64,000 bases of DNA. Source: Candidatus Obscuribacterales bacterium (GTDB taxonomy: Bacteria; Cyanobacteriota; Vampirovibrionia; Obscuribacterales; Obscuribacteraceae). The translations under genes were made by a program, and so were the position numbers. Numbering within the stretch: the stretch's first letter is position 1; each line of letters starts with the position of its first letter. Below are positions 27,660-35,846 of this stretch, in pieces. Where the stretch lies: the NCBI GenBank assembly GCA_020050835.1, contig JAGVKB010000053.1, positions 62,001 to 126,000 on the forward strand. The letters run 5' to 3'. The notes beneath the pieces were generated by a model, which was not told the DNA's origin, ran no database searches, and saw nothing but the letters and a program-made list of their open reading frames with translations.

Positions 27660-28682
27660 ATGAAGTCCGAAATCGAAAAGGTTGAAGTCAAATGCAATAA
27701 CTGCGGTTTCGATGAGACCGACTTTGTAACCGACGGATGCGAGCACGAGTACGACAATACTACCAACGATACCTTCTCGGTGGTGAAATGCCGCCGGTGC
27801 GGACTTCTTTATCTGAATCCACGCCCTGATGTCAGCGAGTTGAAGACGATTTATCCGAACAATTACTATGCATACAACCTGCACAAGCAAAACGTTGAAT
27901 CGGAAAGACAGCATTCGCCTCTCTATCAAGCCAGGAAGTTCGTATATCTCAGCAGATTGCGAAAAGCATTAGCCTACTGCCGGTCAGCCGAAGTCCTAAA
28001 GGTGTTGGATATTGGCTGCGCTGATGGTCGCGCCCTTGACTGGTACTTGAAACTCGGAGCCGACAAAGTCTCGACTTTCGGGGTCGATTTTGACGAGGTC
28101 GCAGTCGCAACCGCAAGGAAAGCCGGTCACCAAGTTTTTCTCGGTCGCTTCGAAACAGTCGAAATCCCTGAGAGTATGTTCGACCTGGCGGTTGCAACGC
28201 ATGTGATCGAGCATGTAGCGGATCCCAAAGCATTTGCCCGCAAAGCATACGCTGTGCTCAAGCCCGGTGGCATCTTCTTGTGTGAAACCCCAAATGCAGC
28301 CGCATGGGATGCTCAAATGTTTCGCAATCGCCATTGGGGCGGCTATCATTTCCCCCGACACTGGGTGTTTTACACACCGGAGACGATCCAAAGCCTGACC
28401 GCTGAAATCGGATTCGAACTCGTCGCCATCAAGTTCCATCCCGCACCGGCCTTCTGGAATTGGACATTCCATTCCTTGCTCGGTGGCCCCGGAAATCCGC
28501 CCTGGAAGTCTAAACTGGCTGACTGCCTCTTTCCGCCGGTTGGCTTTCAAGACAACAATCTGCGCAATTTGATTGCAGTGTCGGCATTTACATTTCTGGA
28601 TATCGCGCAGAAGGCACTAACCGGACAGACCTCCAATATGGCAGTAGTTCTGCGCAAACCTGAAGGACCGCCAGCGGTCTGA
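27660..28682 (+). CDS. Zinc-ribbon class I SAM-dependent methyltransferase (copy 1)
   Basis: 340 aa from ATG 27660, which gives the MKSxI N-terminus shared by the two other copies in the window. An N-terminal four-Cys zinc ribbon is CNNCGF...CRRCGLLYLNPRPDVSEL (about 12-60). The methyltransferase domain has motif I VLDIGCADGRALDWY (about 115) and a following VIEHVADP motif. The last 120 residues hold YHFPRHWVFYTP and a hydrophobic C-terminal part. Such N-terminal ribbons occur in sugar- and lipid-modifying methyltransferases of surface polymer clusters. The substrate is unknown. It is 14 bp upstream of copy 2, so a tandem duplication. Confidence 0.88.
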   Translation: MKSEIEKVEVKCNNCGFDETDFVTDGCEHEYDNTTNDTFSVVKCRRCGLLYLNPRPDVSELKTIYPNNYYAYNLHKQNVESERQHSPLYQARKFVYLSRLRKALAYCRSAEVLKVLDIGCADGRALDWYLKLGADKVSTFGVDFDEVAVATARKAGHQVFLGRFETVEIPESMFDLAVATHVIEHVADPKAFARKAYAVLKPGGIFLCETPNAAAWDAQMFRNRHWGGYHFPRHWVFYTPETIQSLTAEIGFELVAIKFHPAPAFWNWTFHSLLGGPGNPPWKSKLADCLFPPVGFQDNNLRNLIAVSAFTFLDIAQKALTGQTSNMAVVLRKPEGPPAV

Positions 28683-28696
28683 TATAAAATAGCCAA

Positions 28697-29692
28697 ATGA
28701 AATCGAACATCAAGACTGTCGAGACTAGTTGCAACAATTGCGGTTCGACGAAAAGCGAGCTGGTAACAATCGGGGTCGAGCATGAGTACGACAATACTAC
28801 GGACGATCCGTTTAAGGTAGTTCGCTGCTCAGATTGCGGGCTGGTCTATTTAAACCCGCGACCAGATGTCTCCGAGCTATCCACCATTTATCCACCCAAC
28901 TACTATGCATACAGCATTGAAGACAGTTACGGTCCTAGCCAACGCGGCAACTTTTACTACAAGCTGAGATATTCGATGATCCTATCTGGTCTCGAACATG
29001 TGCTCAGCTTCGTGCCGAAGGGAAAGATAAACATACTGGACATCGGCTGTGCCGATGGTCATGTGCTCAACTGGTTCGGCAAAGTAAGAACGCACGAAGT
29101 AAGCTGCTTCGGCGTCGACCTGAATGAAAAGGCGGTGGCTAAGGCTAAAACGCAGGGACATACCGCCTGGGCCGGGCGCTTTGAGGAGGTAGAGCTACCT
29201 GCCAATCACTTCGACTTTGTCTGGGCCAGCCATGTAATCGAGCACGTGCCGGATCCAAAAGCCTTTACGGAAAAGGCATTTGAAATACTAAAGCCGGGCG
29301 GCATATTCTGGTTCTGGACCCCGAATATCAATTCCGTCGATGCCAAATGGTTTGCCGACCGGCACTGGGGAGCCTATCACTTTCCTCGCCACTGGGTGTT
29401 CTACAGCCCGGATTCGGTCAGGCAATTAGCCGACAAAACCGGATTTGAACTTACGCACATCGAATATCAACCAAATGCAATTTTCTGGGTTTGGACGTTT
29501 CATTCCATACTGAAAGCCAATCCAGCCTTAAGCCGATTCGCCGACGCTATGTTTCCGCCAATTGAATGGTCGAAAACCACATTAGCCAATTTCGTCCGCA
29601 ACGGACTGTTTGCAGCAGTGGATTCGACCATCAAAGCCTGCACGGGACAAACAGCCAATATGGGAGTGGCGTTTCGCAAGCCGAGCAATTAG
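28697..29692 (+). CDS. Zinc-ribbon class I SAM-dependent methyltransferase (copy 2)
   Basis: 331 aa. It has the same build as copy 1: ribbon CNNCGS...CSDCGLVYLNPRPDVSEL, motif I ILDIGCADGHVLNWF, post-motif VIEHVPDP and HFPRHWVFYSP. Identity to copy 1 is about 55% by eye and to the copy at 61.6 kb somewhat higher. It is transcribed with copy 1. It ends 215 bp from the convergent MshEN-repeat gene; the inverted repeat at 29801-29856 lies between. Confidence 0.88.
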   Translation: MKSNIKTVETSCNNCGSTKSELVTIGVEHEYDNTTDDPFKVVRCSDCGLVYLNPRPDVSELSTIYPPNYYAYSIEDSYGPSQRGNFYYKLRYSMILSGLEHVLSFVPKGKINILDIGCADGHVLNWFGKVRTHEVSCFGVDLNEKAVAKAKTQGHTAWAGRFEEVELPANHFDFVWASHVIEHVPDPKAFTEKAFEILKPGGIFWFWTPNINSVDAKWFADRHWGAYHFPRHWVFYSPDSVRQLADKTGFELTHIEYQPNAIFWVWTFHSILKANPALSRFADAMFPPIEWSKTTLANFVRNGLFAAVDSTIKACTGQTANMGVAFRKPSN

Positions 29693-29800
29693 CCGGCACG
29701 GAGCCTGTCGGAAAAGGGTCTAGGTACAATACCGTTTCCTTCCGCAACATCGAGTTGTACTTGAGTGCAGCTCAGGCTGGGCTTCTCGGGAGAGAATAGT

Positions 29801-29856
29801 AAGAGCGCCGGCTTCACCAAGCTGTCCGTTGAAGCCGGCTGGCAGCCGGCGCTCTT
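29801..29856. terminator. Nested 13-bp and 9-bp inverted repeat between convergent genes
   Basis: AAGAGCGCCGGCT at 29801-29813 is the exact reverse complement of 29844-29856. GCCGGCTTC at 29807-29815 is also complementary to GAAGCCGGC at 29831-29839, so two alternative stems compete. It is suited to bidirectional termination or is a REP/BIME-like element. Confidence 0.6.
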
Positions 29857-29907
29857 GGGGAGTCCAGCCTTAGCTGACACAAACTCCTTATATGAACGGC
29901 ATTGCTG

Positions 29908-31371
29908 CTAAGTGGCCTTCTTCTTGCCCTTTGCAGTACCACTGGACTTTCTTGCGCTAGAGTTTTTTGACTCGCCCAGATCCGATTGAGGAGATTTAGC
30001 AGGAGTTTTCTTGGACTCAGGAGTTTTCTTAGCTTTGGAAGCCTTCTGTGAAACTGCCGAACCATCTTTTGCCTTAGCTGCATTTGCTTTGGCAGGTCTT
30101 TCTTTTGCGCTCCTTTCCGGCTCCGCTTCCGCTGAACTTTCCGGCTTCGCAACCGCTGGCGCGACCGGCTGCCAGTCCAGATGAGCCGGTGAAGTCCAGC
30201 CCAATTGCTCCATGCCTTCGTCTAAACTGAGCCCCCGTTTCTGACAATACGGAAGTAAGAACACCGCCTGCTCGGTCGATAGATATCCTTCCGATTGCAA
30301 AAGCTCGCAGCGCAGTCCGGCATTCAGCATCGATTCATCAATCGCGCCGGCCGCCACAAGCATCCTGCCCATGAGAGTCGAATTTTCAGAGGCCTGTTTG
30401 ATAGACCGCTCAATCTCCGAATCGGTCAAAATATTGGCCAGTTTGAAGAGCTGCACCATTTGCACGGCTTGATGCGAATCTTCCGCTTGCTCTAGTACCA
30501 GCTCACCAACGATTTGATCGAGCGACACACCATCGGTAAAAATTTCCCGCAACGCCTTGGCTGATTGAATCGGCGTCAAGGTGCCTCTGGCCACCATGCC
30601 CTGCAATTTAAGAGCGACGTCGAGCAACTGGTTAGTAATCAATCCTAGCTTCACCATTACCGGTCCGATCGTCTCCTGCTCCAACAGAGAGACCTCGACT
30701 GCACGGGCGATATCAACTTCACTCAAGATGCCAGCCAGCACAAAGAGCTTGCCCAGTCGTACCCAGTAATGAGCAGGCAATCTTGGTGCACGATCCTGCG
30801 TGGTCTCTGCCACCTTCTTGCGAGCCAGCGCTGCCTTGAGCGCCTCGACTGCATCATGGCGGGAGATCTTTCCTTCGCGGATCATCATTTGGGCATTGAT
30901 CGAGGTTGCAACAAGAGCATCGCTCAGCATTCCAGTGAGCACTAACACTCTGCCCAGCGGCATGCTTGTCTCGAATCGCATGATAAGCCCAACGTTGAGC
31001 TGCTCTCTAGTAACTAATCCAGCCGCCAGAAGAAGGTCACCTAATTCGCTGGTCGGCCCGCTCTCCAGGGAATCCTTCTCAAAACCGAGCTGCTCGAGCG
31101 CCGAATCAATCTCGAGGCCGTCATCGATTACCAACTTCATTGCGCGTTGGGCCAGATCGAGTTCGAGCAGACCCTCTCTTAGAAGCGACTGCGCTCTTAG
31201 AGCAGCCTGAAGCTTTTCTTCGGTAGTAAGCTCGAGCGAGATAAGCGCTCGTCCAATCGGTACCCCCATCCGTCCGGCAACATCGACTGCCCGCGAAAGG
31301 TCATCCTGCGTAAGCAGCCCAAAATGCATGAGCAGTTCGCCGATTCGCAAATTCCGGCCATTATCAGCCAT
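29908..31371 (-). CDS. Protein of repeated MshEN (GspE N-terminal)-like modules with Lys-rich tail
   Basis: 487 aa. About five helical modules of about 70 residues are visible, each with a GELLMHFGLLTQDDLSRAVDVA-type start and an LGRALVxxGxL pattern. Examples begin at IGELLMHF (about 8), LGDLLLAAGLV (about 107), LGKLFVLAGIL (about 205), LANILTDSEIE (about 305) and MLVAAGAIDES (about 335). These resemble the N-terminal domain of type II secretion/type IV pilus ATPases (MshEN), which can bind c-di-GMP or partner proteins. No ATPase domain follows. The C-terminal 100 residues are Ala/Lys/Ser-rich and probably disordered or nucleic-acid binding. It could be a scaffold or c-di-GMP sensor; the name is structural only. 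Confidence 0.65.
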   Translation of the reverse strand: MADNGRNLRIGELLMHFGLLTQDDLSRAVDVAGRMGVPIGRALISLELTTEEKLQAALRAQSLLREGLLELDLAQRAMKLVIDDGLEIDSALEQLGFEKDSLESGPTSELGDLLLAAGLVTREQLNVGLIMRFETSMPLGRVLVLTGMLSDALVATSINAQMMIREGKISRHDAVEALKAALARKKVAETTQDRAPRLPAHYWVRLGKLFVLAGILSEVDIARAVEVSLLEQETIGPVMVKLGLITNQLLDVALKLQGMVARGTLTPIQSAKALREIFTDGVSLDQIVGELVLEQAEDSHQAVQMVQLFKLANILTDSEIERSIKQASENSTLMGRMLVAAGAIDESMLNAGLRCELLQSEGYLSTEQAVFLLPYCQKRGLSLDEGMEQLGWTSPAHLDWQPVAPAVAKPESSAEAEPERSAKERPAKANAAKAKDGSAVSQKASKAKKTPESKKTPAKSPQSDLGESKNSSARKSSGTAKGKKKAT

Positions 31372-31547
31372 TGCTTACGCAATACCTCGTTACGGAGAGC
31401 TGGTCCTCTGGTGTTGCCACAATTCTACCCAGGAATTGCCACTTCGATTCTTCGCAGACTTGTTACCGTTGGCGCTTTCTTAAAAGTCCGTCGCCGGAGA
31501 CGTTGCCGGTCTGGCACTCTTGCTTTCAAACTTGCAATAATTGGGGC

Positions 31548-32852
31548 ATGAATAAGTTCATGAAGGTGCTCAGTTCGGTTCCCAAGAAAGTTGCGCTTTT
31601 AGCAGCTCTTTTTGCTGTTTTATCAGCAATTGTCTGTCTGCTCGTCATACCGTCGCTGGCCGACTTCCCGAGACAAGGCAGCATCTACGATTGGTGGAGA
31701 GCCTCAAATCTCTACGAGCAAGCCAATCTCTTACGCAAGCAATACAAAACAGATGCCGCCATCGAAATGTATGAAAAGGCCATTCGCACTTATCCGCTGG
31801 ATCCCCGATTTCAAGTTGGTCTGGGACTGTCGTATATGGATAAAGACAAATATGAGGATGCGACCACAGCCTTCCGTAATGCCATTCGCGTTGATGCAAA
31901 CTCGATGGACGGCTGGTTGCGATTGTCACAGGTCGGGCTGATTACAAATGACTTGCAGACTGCTCATCAAGCAGCCAGCCAGGCCGTCAGACTGAAGGAA
32001 AAGGAGCCGGTGGTGCAAGCTCAAAAGGCACTGGTCTGGTGCGAAATGGGCAAGCTGGATGAAGCAGAGAAGATTTTCAATCAATCGACAATGTGGGGAA
32101 GTCAATCGCCGGAATTCTGGCTAATTGCCGGTAAATATCACTGGCGAGTGGGACAACCGCAAAGGGCCGAAGCAGACTTCAAGCAAGCAATTGCGATCGG
32201 TCCGAAAAATCCAGACGCCTACGAATGGCTGGGGCAGCTAGAGTTCAAGGGCGGCAAAGCAACTGCGGCTGAAACCAATCTTAAGAAAGCGGTTGAATTG
32301 AATCCCAACTCACCGGTGAAATGGAGAAATTTAGGGGACTTCTACCTTTCTGAGCGCCAATTCGAAAAAGCGTTTGATGCCCTCAAAAAAGCAAGTGAAT
32401 TGAATCGCAGCGACGTAAAGTGCTGGAGAGATCTTGGTAAACTGAGCCTCAACTTGAAGAAATTCGACGCGGCCGAAAAGGAGCTCACCAAAGCGCTCGA
32501 GCTAGAACCAGACCACGGGCCAACAGTCGGTCTCTATGTAGAGACACTGCGGCAGCAAAAGAAATACGACCGGGCGGAAAAGACTCTCAAGCAATATATC
32601 CTGACAAAGCACAAGTTCTCGGCAATGCTATGGACATATCTAGCCAGTATTTATGAAGAGAGCGGGCGGCCGGAGCAGGCGGCCGAAGCTTACAATCAAG
32701 CGCTGGCAGCGGATCCCAGCGACAGCCTCAAAGAGTATGTGATCAAAAGACTGAGCGGACAGCCGGCCGATCCAAGCGAACTGGAACAAAAGGAAACTCC
32801 CAAAGAGAAACGTTACTCGATCACTTCCCCACCCAGTATAGAAGAGCATTAG
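31548..32852 (+). CDS. Membrane-anchored TPR repeat protein
   Basis: 434 aa from ATG 31548. The frame is open 59 codons further upstream but that part has no protein character and overlaps the divergent promoter. One N-terminal membrane anchor (VALLAALFAVLSAIVCLLVIP, about 14-34) is followed by at least nine TPR units from about residue 55 to 400, with typical endings such as AIEMYEKAIRTYPLDP, ATTAFRNAIRVD and AETNLKKAVELNPNSP. It is likely a periplasm-facing or membrane scaffold for protein complexes. The acidic/Lys-rich tail is disordered. It is divergent from the MshEN-repeat gene and followed 48 bp later by the serine hydrolase. Confidence 0.85.
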   Translation: MNKFMKVLSSVPKKVALLAALFAVLSAIVCLLVIPSLADFPRQGSIYDWWRASNLYEQANLLRKQYKTDAAIEMYEKAIRTYPLDPRFQVGLGLSYMDKDKYEDATTAFRNAIRVDANSMDGWLRLSQVGLITNDLQTAHQAASQAVRLKEKEPVVQAQKALVWCEMGKLDEAEKIFNQSTMWGSQSPEFWLIAGKYHWRVGQPQRAEADFKQAIAIGPKNPDAYEWLGQLEFKGGKATAAETNLKKAVELNPNSPVKWRNLGDFYLSERQFEKAFDALKKASELNRSDVKCWRDLGKLSLNLKKFDAAEKELTKALELEPDHGPTVGLYVETLRQQKKYDRAEKTLKQYILTKHKFSAMLWTYLASIYEESGRPEQAAEAYNQALAADPSDSLKEYVIKRLSGQPADPSELEQKETPKEKRYSITSPPSIEEH

Positions 32853-32900
32853 GCAAGCGGGCATTGACTCTGTAAGGAAGAAGAGTCGTCTTGAGGTAGT

Positions 32901-34217
32901 ATGGTTTTAAGGACGTTTATCTGCTGCATACTAGCCATCATTACCGCTGTCTCTCCGGCCGCGTTACAAGCAAACGCAGCCTCAGACAATCAAACTTCGA
33001 GCAAAGCCGAGTATCCGGTTACCGGCAATGCCGTTGAGGGACTGGAAAACTTTGAGATACAGTTGACTGGCTTGCTGCAAGCACGAGCGGTTCCGGGAGC
33101 GACAGTGGCGATTGCCAAAAACGGGCGGCTAGTCTATGCACGTGGCTTCGGTTGGAGCAATATCGAAGACAAGATTGCCATGCAGCCGGATGTGTTGTTC
33201 CGAATTGCCAGCATCTCGAAGGCAATAACCGCCGTTGCGACGATGAGACTGGTGCAAGAGGGTAAGCTGGGGCTAGACCAGCATGCATTCGAGATCTTAA
33301 ATGAGCTGAAGCCGTGCGTGATCGAGCCTAAAGGCATAGATCCACGCATATTTCAAATTACAGTCAGAAATCTGCTGCACATGACGGCCGGATGGAACCG
33401 CACTCACACCGGCGATCCGATGTTTAAACCGATAGTGGACTATGCATCATTTCACTGTTCTCCTACCTTGCGCGCCGATTCAGTAGCGATCATTCGTTAT
33501 TGGATGGGCAAGCAGCTAGACTTCGACCCCGGTTCGAGTTATGCCTATTCAAACCTTTGCTATGCAGTGCTGGAACAGATAATCAAGAAGGCGTCCGGGC
33601 AAAGATACAGTGAATACGTACGAAAAAATATTCTTCTGCCGTGCGGCATTACCGACATGCGGCTCGGACACACTCGTGAGTTGGCCGAGCGGGAAACAAG
33701 ATATTATCCGTTTCCGGGACAAGAGTATTCAAACAGCTATTTCCCGAACGTCAAAGGACTCGTACCGTTGCAATACGGTGGAGATTTCTCGCTGGAAGCG
33801 CTTTCCGGCGCAGCCGGGTGGATCGGCTCGTCGGTAGATCTCGTTCGATTGATTAGTACTATCGGTGGTGACCGAAACGGTAAGAGTCCAATTTCAGCTG
33901 CCTCGTTCAAGACGATGCTGACGTGCCCGGACGTCCCCTATTGGAAACACAGGACTGAATACTTCGGTATGGGATTTGAGGTCTTACCAATTGAAGACAG
34001 TAAGGGGACCGGTTACGTCTTCTGGCGAATCGGCTCGTTTCCTGGCAGCATGGCATTTGTAGTTCACTCTGACGACGGAATGGCCTGGGCATTCGAAGTA
34101 AATTCCCGACCGCAATCACAGATGGAGTTTCTAAATGAAATTCGCACGCTGATTAATGATACGGTCAAATCTCAAAAAAGCTGGCCGGATGTGGATCTCT
34201 TTGAGAGATACAAATAG
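32901..34217 (+). CDS. Secreted serine hydrolase, beta-lactamase (class C) family
   Basis: 438 aa. A signal peptide (FICCILAIITAVSPAALQANA) precedes a penicillin-binding/beta-lactamase-like domain. The S-x-x-K motif is SISK in RIASISKAITA (about 97-100). The Y-x-N motif is YSN in YAYSNLCYAVLEQ (about 216-218). The third motif is less clear, near WRIGSFPG. Relatives include esterases and D-aminopeptidases as well as true beta-lactamases, so antibiotic resistance should not be inferred. The stop codon lies inside the first of three copies of a short repeat (34209-34281). Confidence 0.87.
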   Translation: MVLRTFICCILAIITAVSPAALQANAASDNQTSSKAEYPVTGNAVEGLENFEIQLTGLLQARAVPGATVAIAKNGRLVYARGFGWSNIEDKIAMQPDVLFRIASISKAITAVATMRLVQEGKLGLDQHAFEILNELKPCVIEPKGIDPRIFQITVRNLLHMTAGWNRTHTGDPMFKPIVDYASFHCSPTLRADSVAIIRYWMGKQLDFDPGSSYAYSNLCYAVLEQIIKKASGQRYSEYVRKNILLPCGITDMRLGHTRELAERETRYYPFPGQEYSNSYFPNVKGLVPLQYGGDFSLEALSGAAGWIGSSVDLVRLISTIGGDRNGKSPISAASFKTMLTCPDVPYWKHRTEYFGMGFEVLPIEDSKGTGYVFWRIGSFPGSMAFVVHSDDGMAWAFEVNSRPQSQMEFLNEIRTLINDTVKSQKSWPDVDLFERYK

Positions 34218-34281
34218 AATTTAGAACTACCATGTACAAATAGAATTTACTATTGGCAAGTACAAATAGAATTTAGAACTA
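34209..34281. repeat. Three spaced copies of a 15-21 bp repeat over a stop codon
   Basis: TACAAATAGAATTTA occurs at 34209, 34235 and 34261, exactly 26 bp apart. The first and third copies continue with GAACTA. The first copy encodes Tyr-Lys-stop of the serine hydrolase, so the array appears to have grown from the end of that gene. It leads directly into the next gene at 34287. Confidence 0.85.
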
Positions 34282-34286
34282 AGTCG

Positions 34287-34844
34287 ATGCAGTACAACCA
34301 AACACACTCAGTCTCTACCTACCGTCTATCCGGCAGACGTCTGGTCGCGCTTTTGATTTGCATGCTGGGATTAGCTTCCTGCAACGGCATGCTCTTTCCC
34401 ACGTACAACGGCAGTGATGCGGATCTTCGAGACAAGCAACTTTGGACCAATATGCGAGACGTGCAAACCGCCGCCGAACATTATGCCGCCAATCACGGCG
34501 AAGATAATTATCCAAAAGCAATCGACAATGCCTTTAAGAGCTTTCTGCCTGGAGGCGGAGAAGACAGCGAAAATCCGCGACCGGTCGGACTTGTTAATCC
34601 ATATTTCGGTGCCAACGAATTTCCCGTTATGGGGTCCATCAAGGATATACCGGCAGTGCGCAATGGACCGGTTCCATCACTTAGACCGGGCGAGATACAG
34701 TACAGCTCTGTTGCGGGCGGCAAAGGTTATGCCATCATCGGCGGTGGTCACGACGGAAAGGCCTTGCGCGATTATGATGGGAAGGTGCTCGTCTTCACCA
34801 ATTTCAACGAGGAGGAGCTGGCCGAACAAGCAGAAAAGCGCTAG
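34287..34844 (+). CDS. Putative lipoprotein with pseudopilin-like C-terminal region
   Basis: 185 aa. A signal sequence ends in a lipobox LASC (about 30-33), so the mature protein is probably lipid-anchored. The rest, from QLWTNMRDVQTAAEHYAANHGEDNYPKAID onward, looks like the globular part of type II secretion pseudopilins (helix, then beta region with YAIIGGGHDGKALRDYDGKVLVFTNF). The N-terminal prepilin helix is replaced by the lipobox. Function unknown. It may be co-transcribed with the serine hydrolase. Confidence 0.65.
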   Translation: MQYNQTHSVSTYRLSGRRLVALLICMLGLASCNGMLFPTYNGSDADLRDKQLWTNMRDVQTAAEHYAANHGEDNYPKAIDNAFKSFLPGGGEDSENPRPVGLVNPYFGANEFPVMGSIKDIPAVRNGPVPSLRPGEIQYSSVAGGKGYAIIGGGHDGKALRDYDGKVLVFTNFNEEELAEQAEKR

Positions 34845-34989
34845 AACAGGCACATGTACATTTTTGCAAATTCGGCTGCACGGGCACTATAAGTGGAACT
34901 TGTCGGATTGCTTTCCTGACAATTACTGCTACTTCGTGGCATTCTACAAAAGCTTTAGTCACGACGCTTTTGAAATATTCTCTCACAGT

Positions 34990-35012
34990 ACGAGATCAGT
35001 CCCTGATCTCGT
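34990..35012. terminator. Perfect 10-bp hairpin downstream of the lipoprotein gene
   Basis: ACGAGATCAG-TCC-CTGATCTCGT folds into a 10-bp stem with a 3-nt loop, 146 bp after the lipoprotein stop. There is no strong T tract, so it may be a terminator of the weaker kind or an RNA 3'-end stabiliser. Confidence 0.45.
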
Positions 35013-35166
35013 TGGATGGCTGCTCTCGCATTGTTTTCTGCAATCTGATCGGCTCGCACAATTGCAATGCTCGTTCTGCCATAGCTAACCTTGCCTGCGA
35101 CCAAGCAGAGCTGATTAGCATTTGCTGGCAGTACTCTGCTCATGCGGCTCGTTTGGTTGCTTAGAC

Positions 35167-35215
35167 GTCCGAAATGTGTTACATTTTTAGGGTATGTCCG
35201 AAATATACATCATTT
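35167..35215 (+). promoter_or_regulatory. Duplicated GTCCGAAAT element, likely AbiE operator
   Basis: GTCCGAAATGTGTTACATTT (35167-35186) and GTCCGAAATATACATCATTT (35196-35215) are spaced 29 bp apart, about three helical turns. The pair ends about 30 bp before the antitoxin start. AbiEi antitoxins repress their own promoter through repeated sites, so these are good operator candidates. Confidence 0.5.
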
Positions 35216-35246
35216 ATTCGGATAAATGCCCTCTGGAGTCCCGGTT

Positions 35247-35846
35247 ATGAGTACTGCTGAGTTAATTCGCCAAAAAGTAGAAGAGTTGCCTGCTGGGCAG
35301 CCGTTTACACCAGCGTCGTTTTTGTCGATTGCCGCGCGCTCGACAGTGGACAAGACTTTGACGAGAATGGTTCTTGCAGGCCTGCTTACAAAAGCGAGCC
35401 GCGGTGTTTTTGTTCGTCCACAGATGTCGCGATTTGGGGCTTTGCCGCTGGAGCCGTTTGAAGTGGCTGTTGCCAAAGCCCACGGCGCCCCGGTGCAGGT
35501 ACATGGCGCGGAGGCTGCGCGCCGCTTTGGATTATCGACACAGGTGCCTGTTCGTCCGGTCTTCTATACAACCGGCCGATCGCGCACCTTCACTGTGGGC
35601 AAAACGGAAGTTCGGCTACAGCACATCAGCCCACGCAAGCTGGTGGCTCCAGGCACCAAAGTCGGATTGGCGATTTCCGCGCTGTGGTACTTGGGCAAGG
35701 AGCAGGTCAACAATGAAGTGTTTGAAGCCATTCATTCCAAACTCACTGAGCAGGAGTGGAAGGAGTTGAAGTTAACGGCTCCGCAAATGCCTTCCTGGAT
35801 GGCAGATGCAATGCATCGCTATGAAAAGAAGCGCAGTAATGGCTGA
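35247..35846 (+). CDS. AbiEi-like antitoxin (DUF6088, type IV TA system)
   Basis: 199 aa from ATG 35247, with GGAG 8 nt upstream; ATG 35226 is less well placed. An N-terminal winged helix reads FTPASFLSIAARSTVDKTLTRMVLAGLLTKASRGVFVRP (about 20-60). It is followed by the AbiEi C-terminal domain with VHGAEAARRFGLSTQVPVRPVFYTTGR and HISPRKLVAPGTKVG. The winged helix should bind the promoter, and the C-terminal domain acts against the toxin. Its last codons overlap the toxin gene by 8 bp, so both are translated together. Confidence 0.85.
   Translation: MSTAELIRQKVEELPAGQPFTPASFLSIAARSTVDKTLTRMVLAGLLTKASRGVFVRPQMSRFGALPLEPFEVAVAKAHGAPVQVHGAEAARRFGLSTQVPVRPVFYTTGRSRTFTVGKTEVRLQHISPRKLVAPGTKVGLAISALWYLGKEQVNNEVFEAIHSKLTEQEWKELKLTAPQMPSWMADAMHRYEKKRSNG

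Larger units (their letters stand above)
34845..35246. other. 402-bp intergenic region ahead of the AbiE pair
   Basis: It contains the hairpin at 34990-35012 and the duplicated promoter sequence at 35167-35215. No protein-coding stretch with codon character is seen; the frames open across it have no start signals. Confidence 0.6.

Noticed and set aside
32901-34217. Antibiotic-resistance beta-lactamase
   Set aside because: Only the S-x-x-K and Y-x-N motifs are clear; most relatives are esterases or peptidases, so resistance is not supported.
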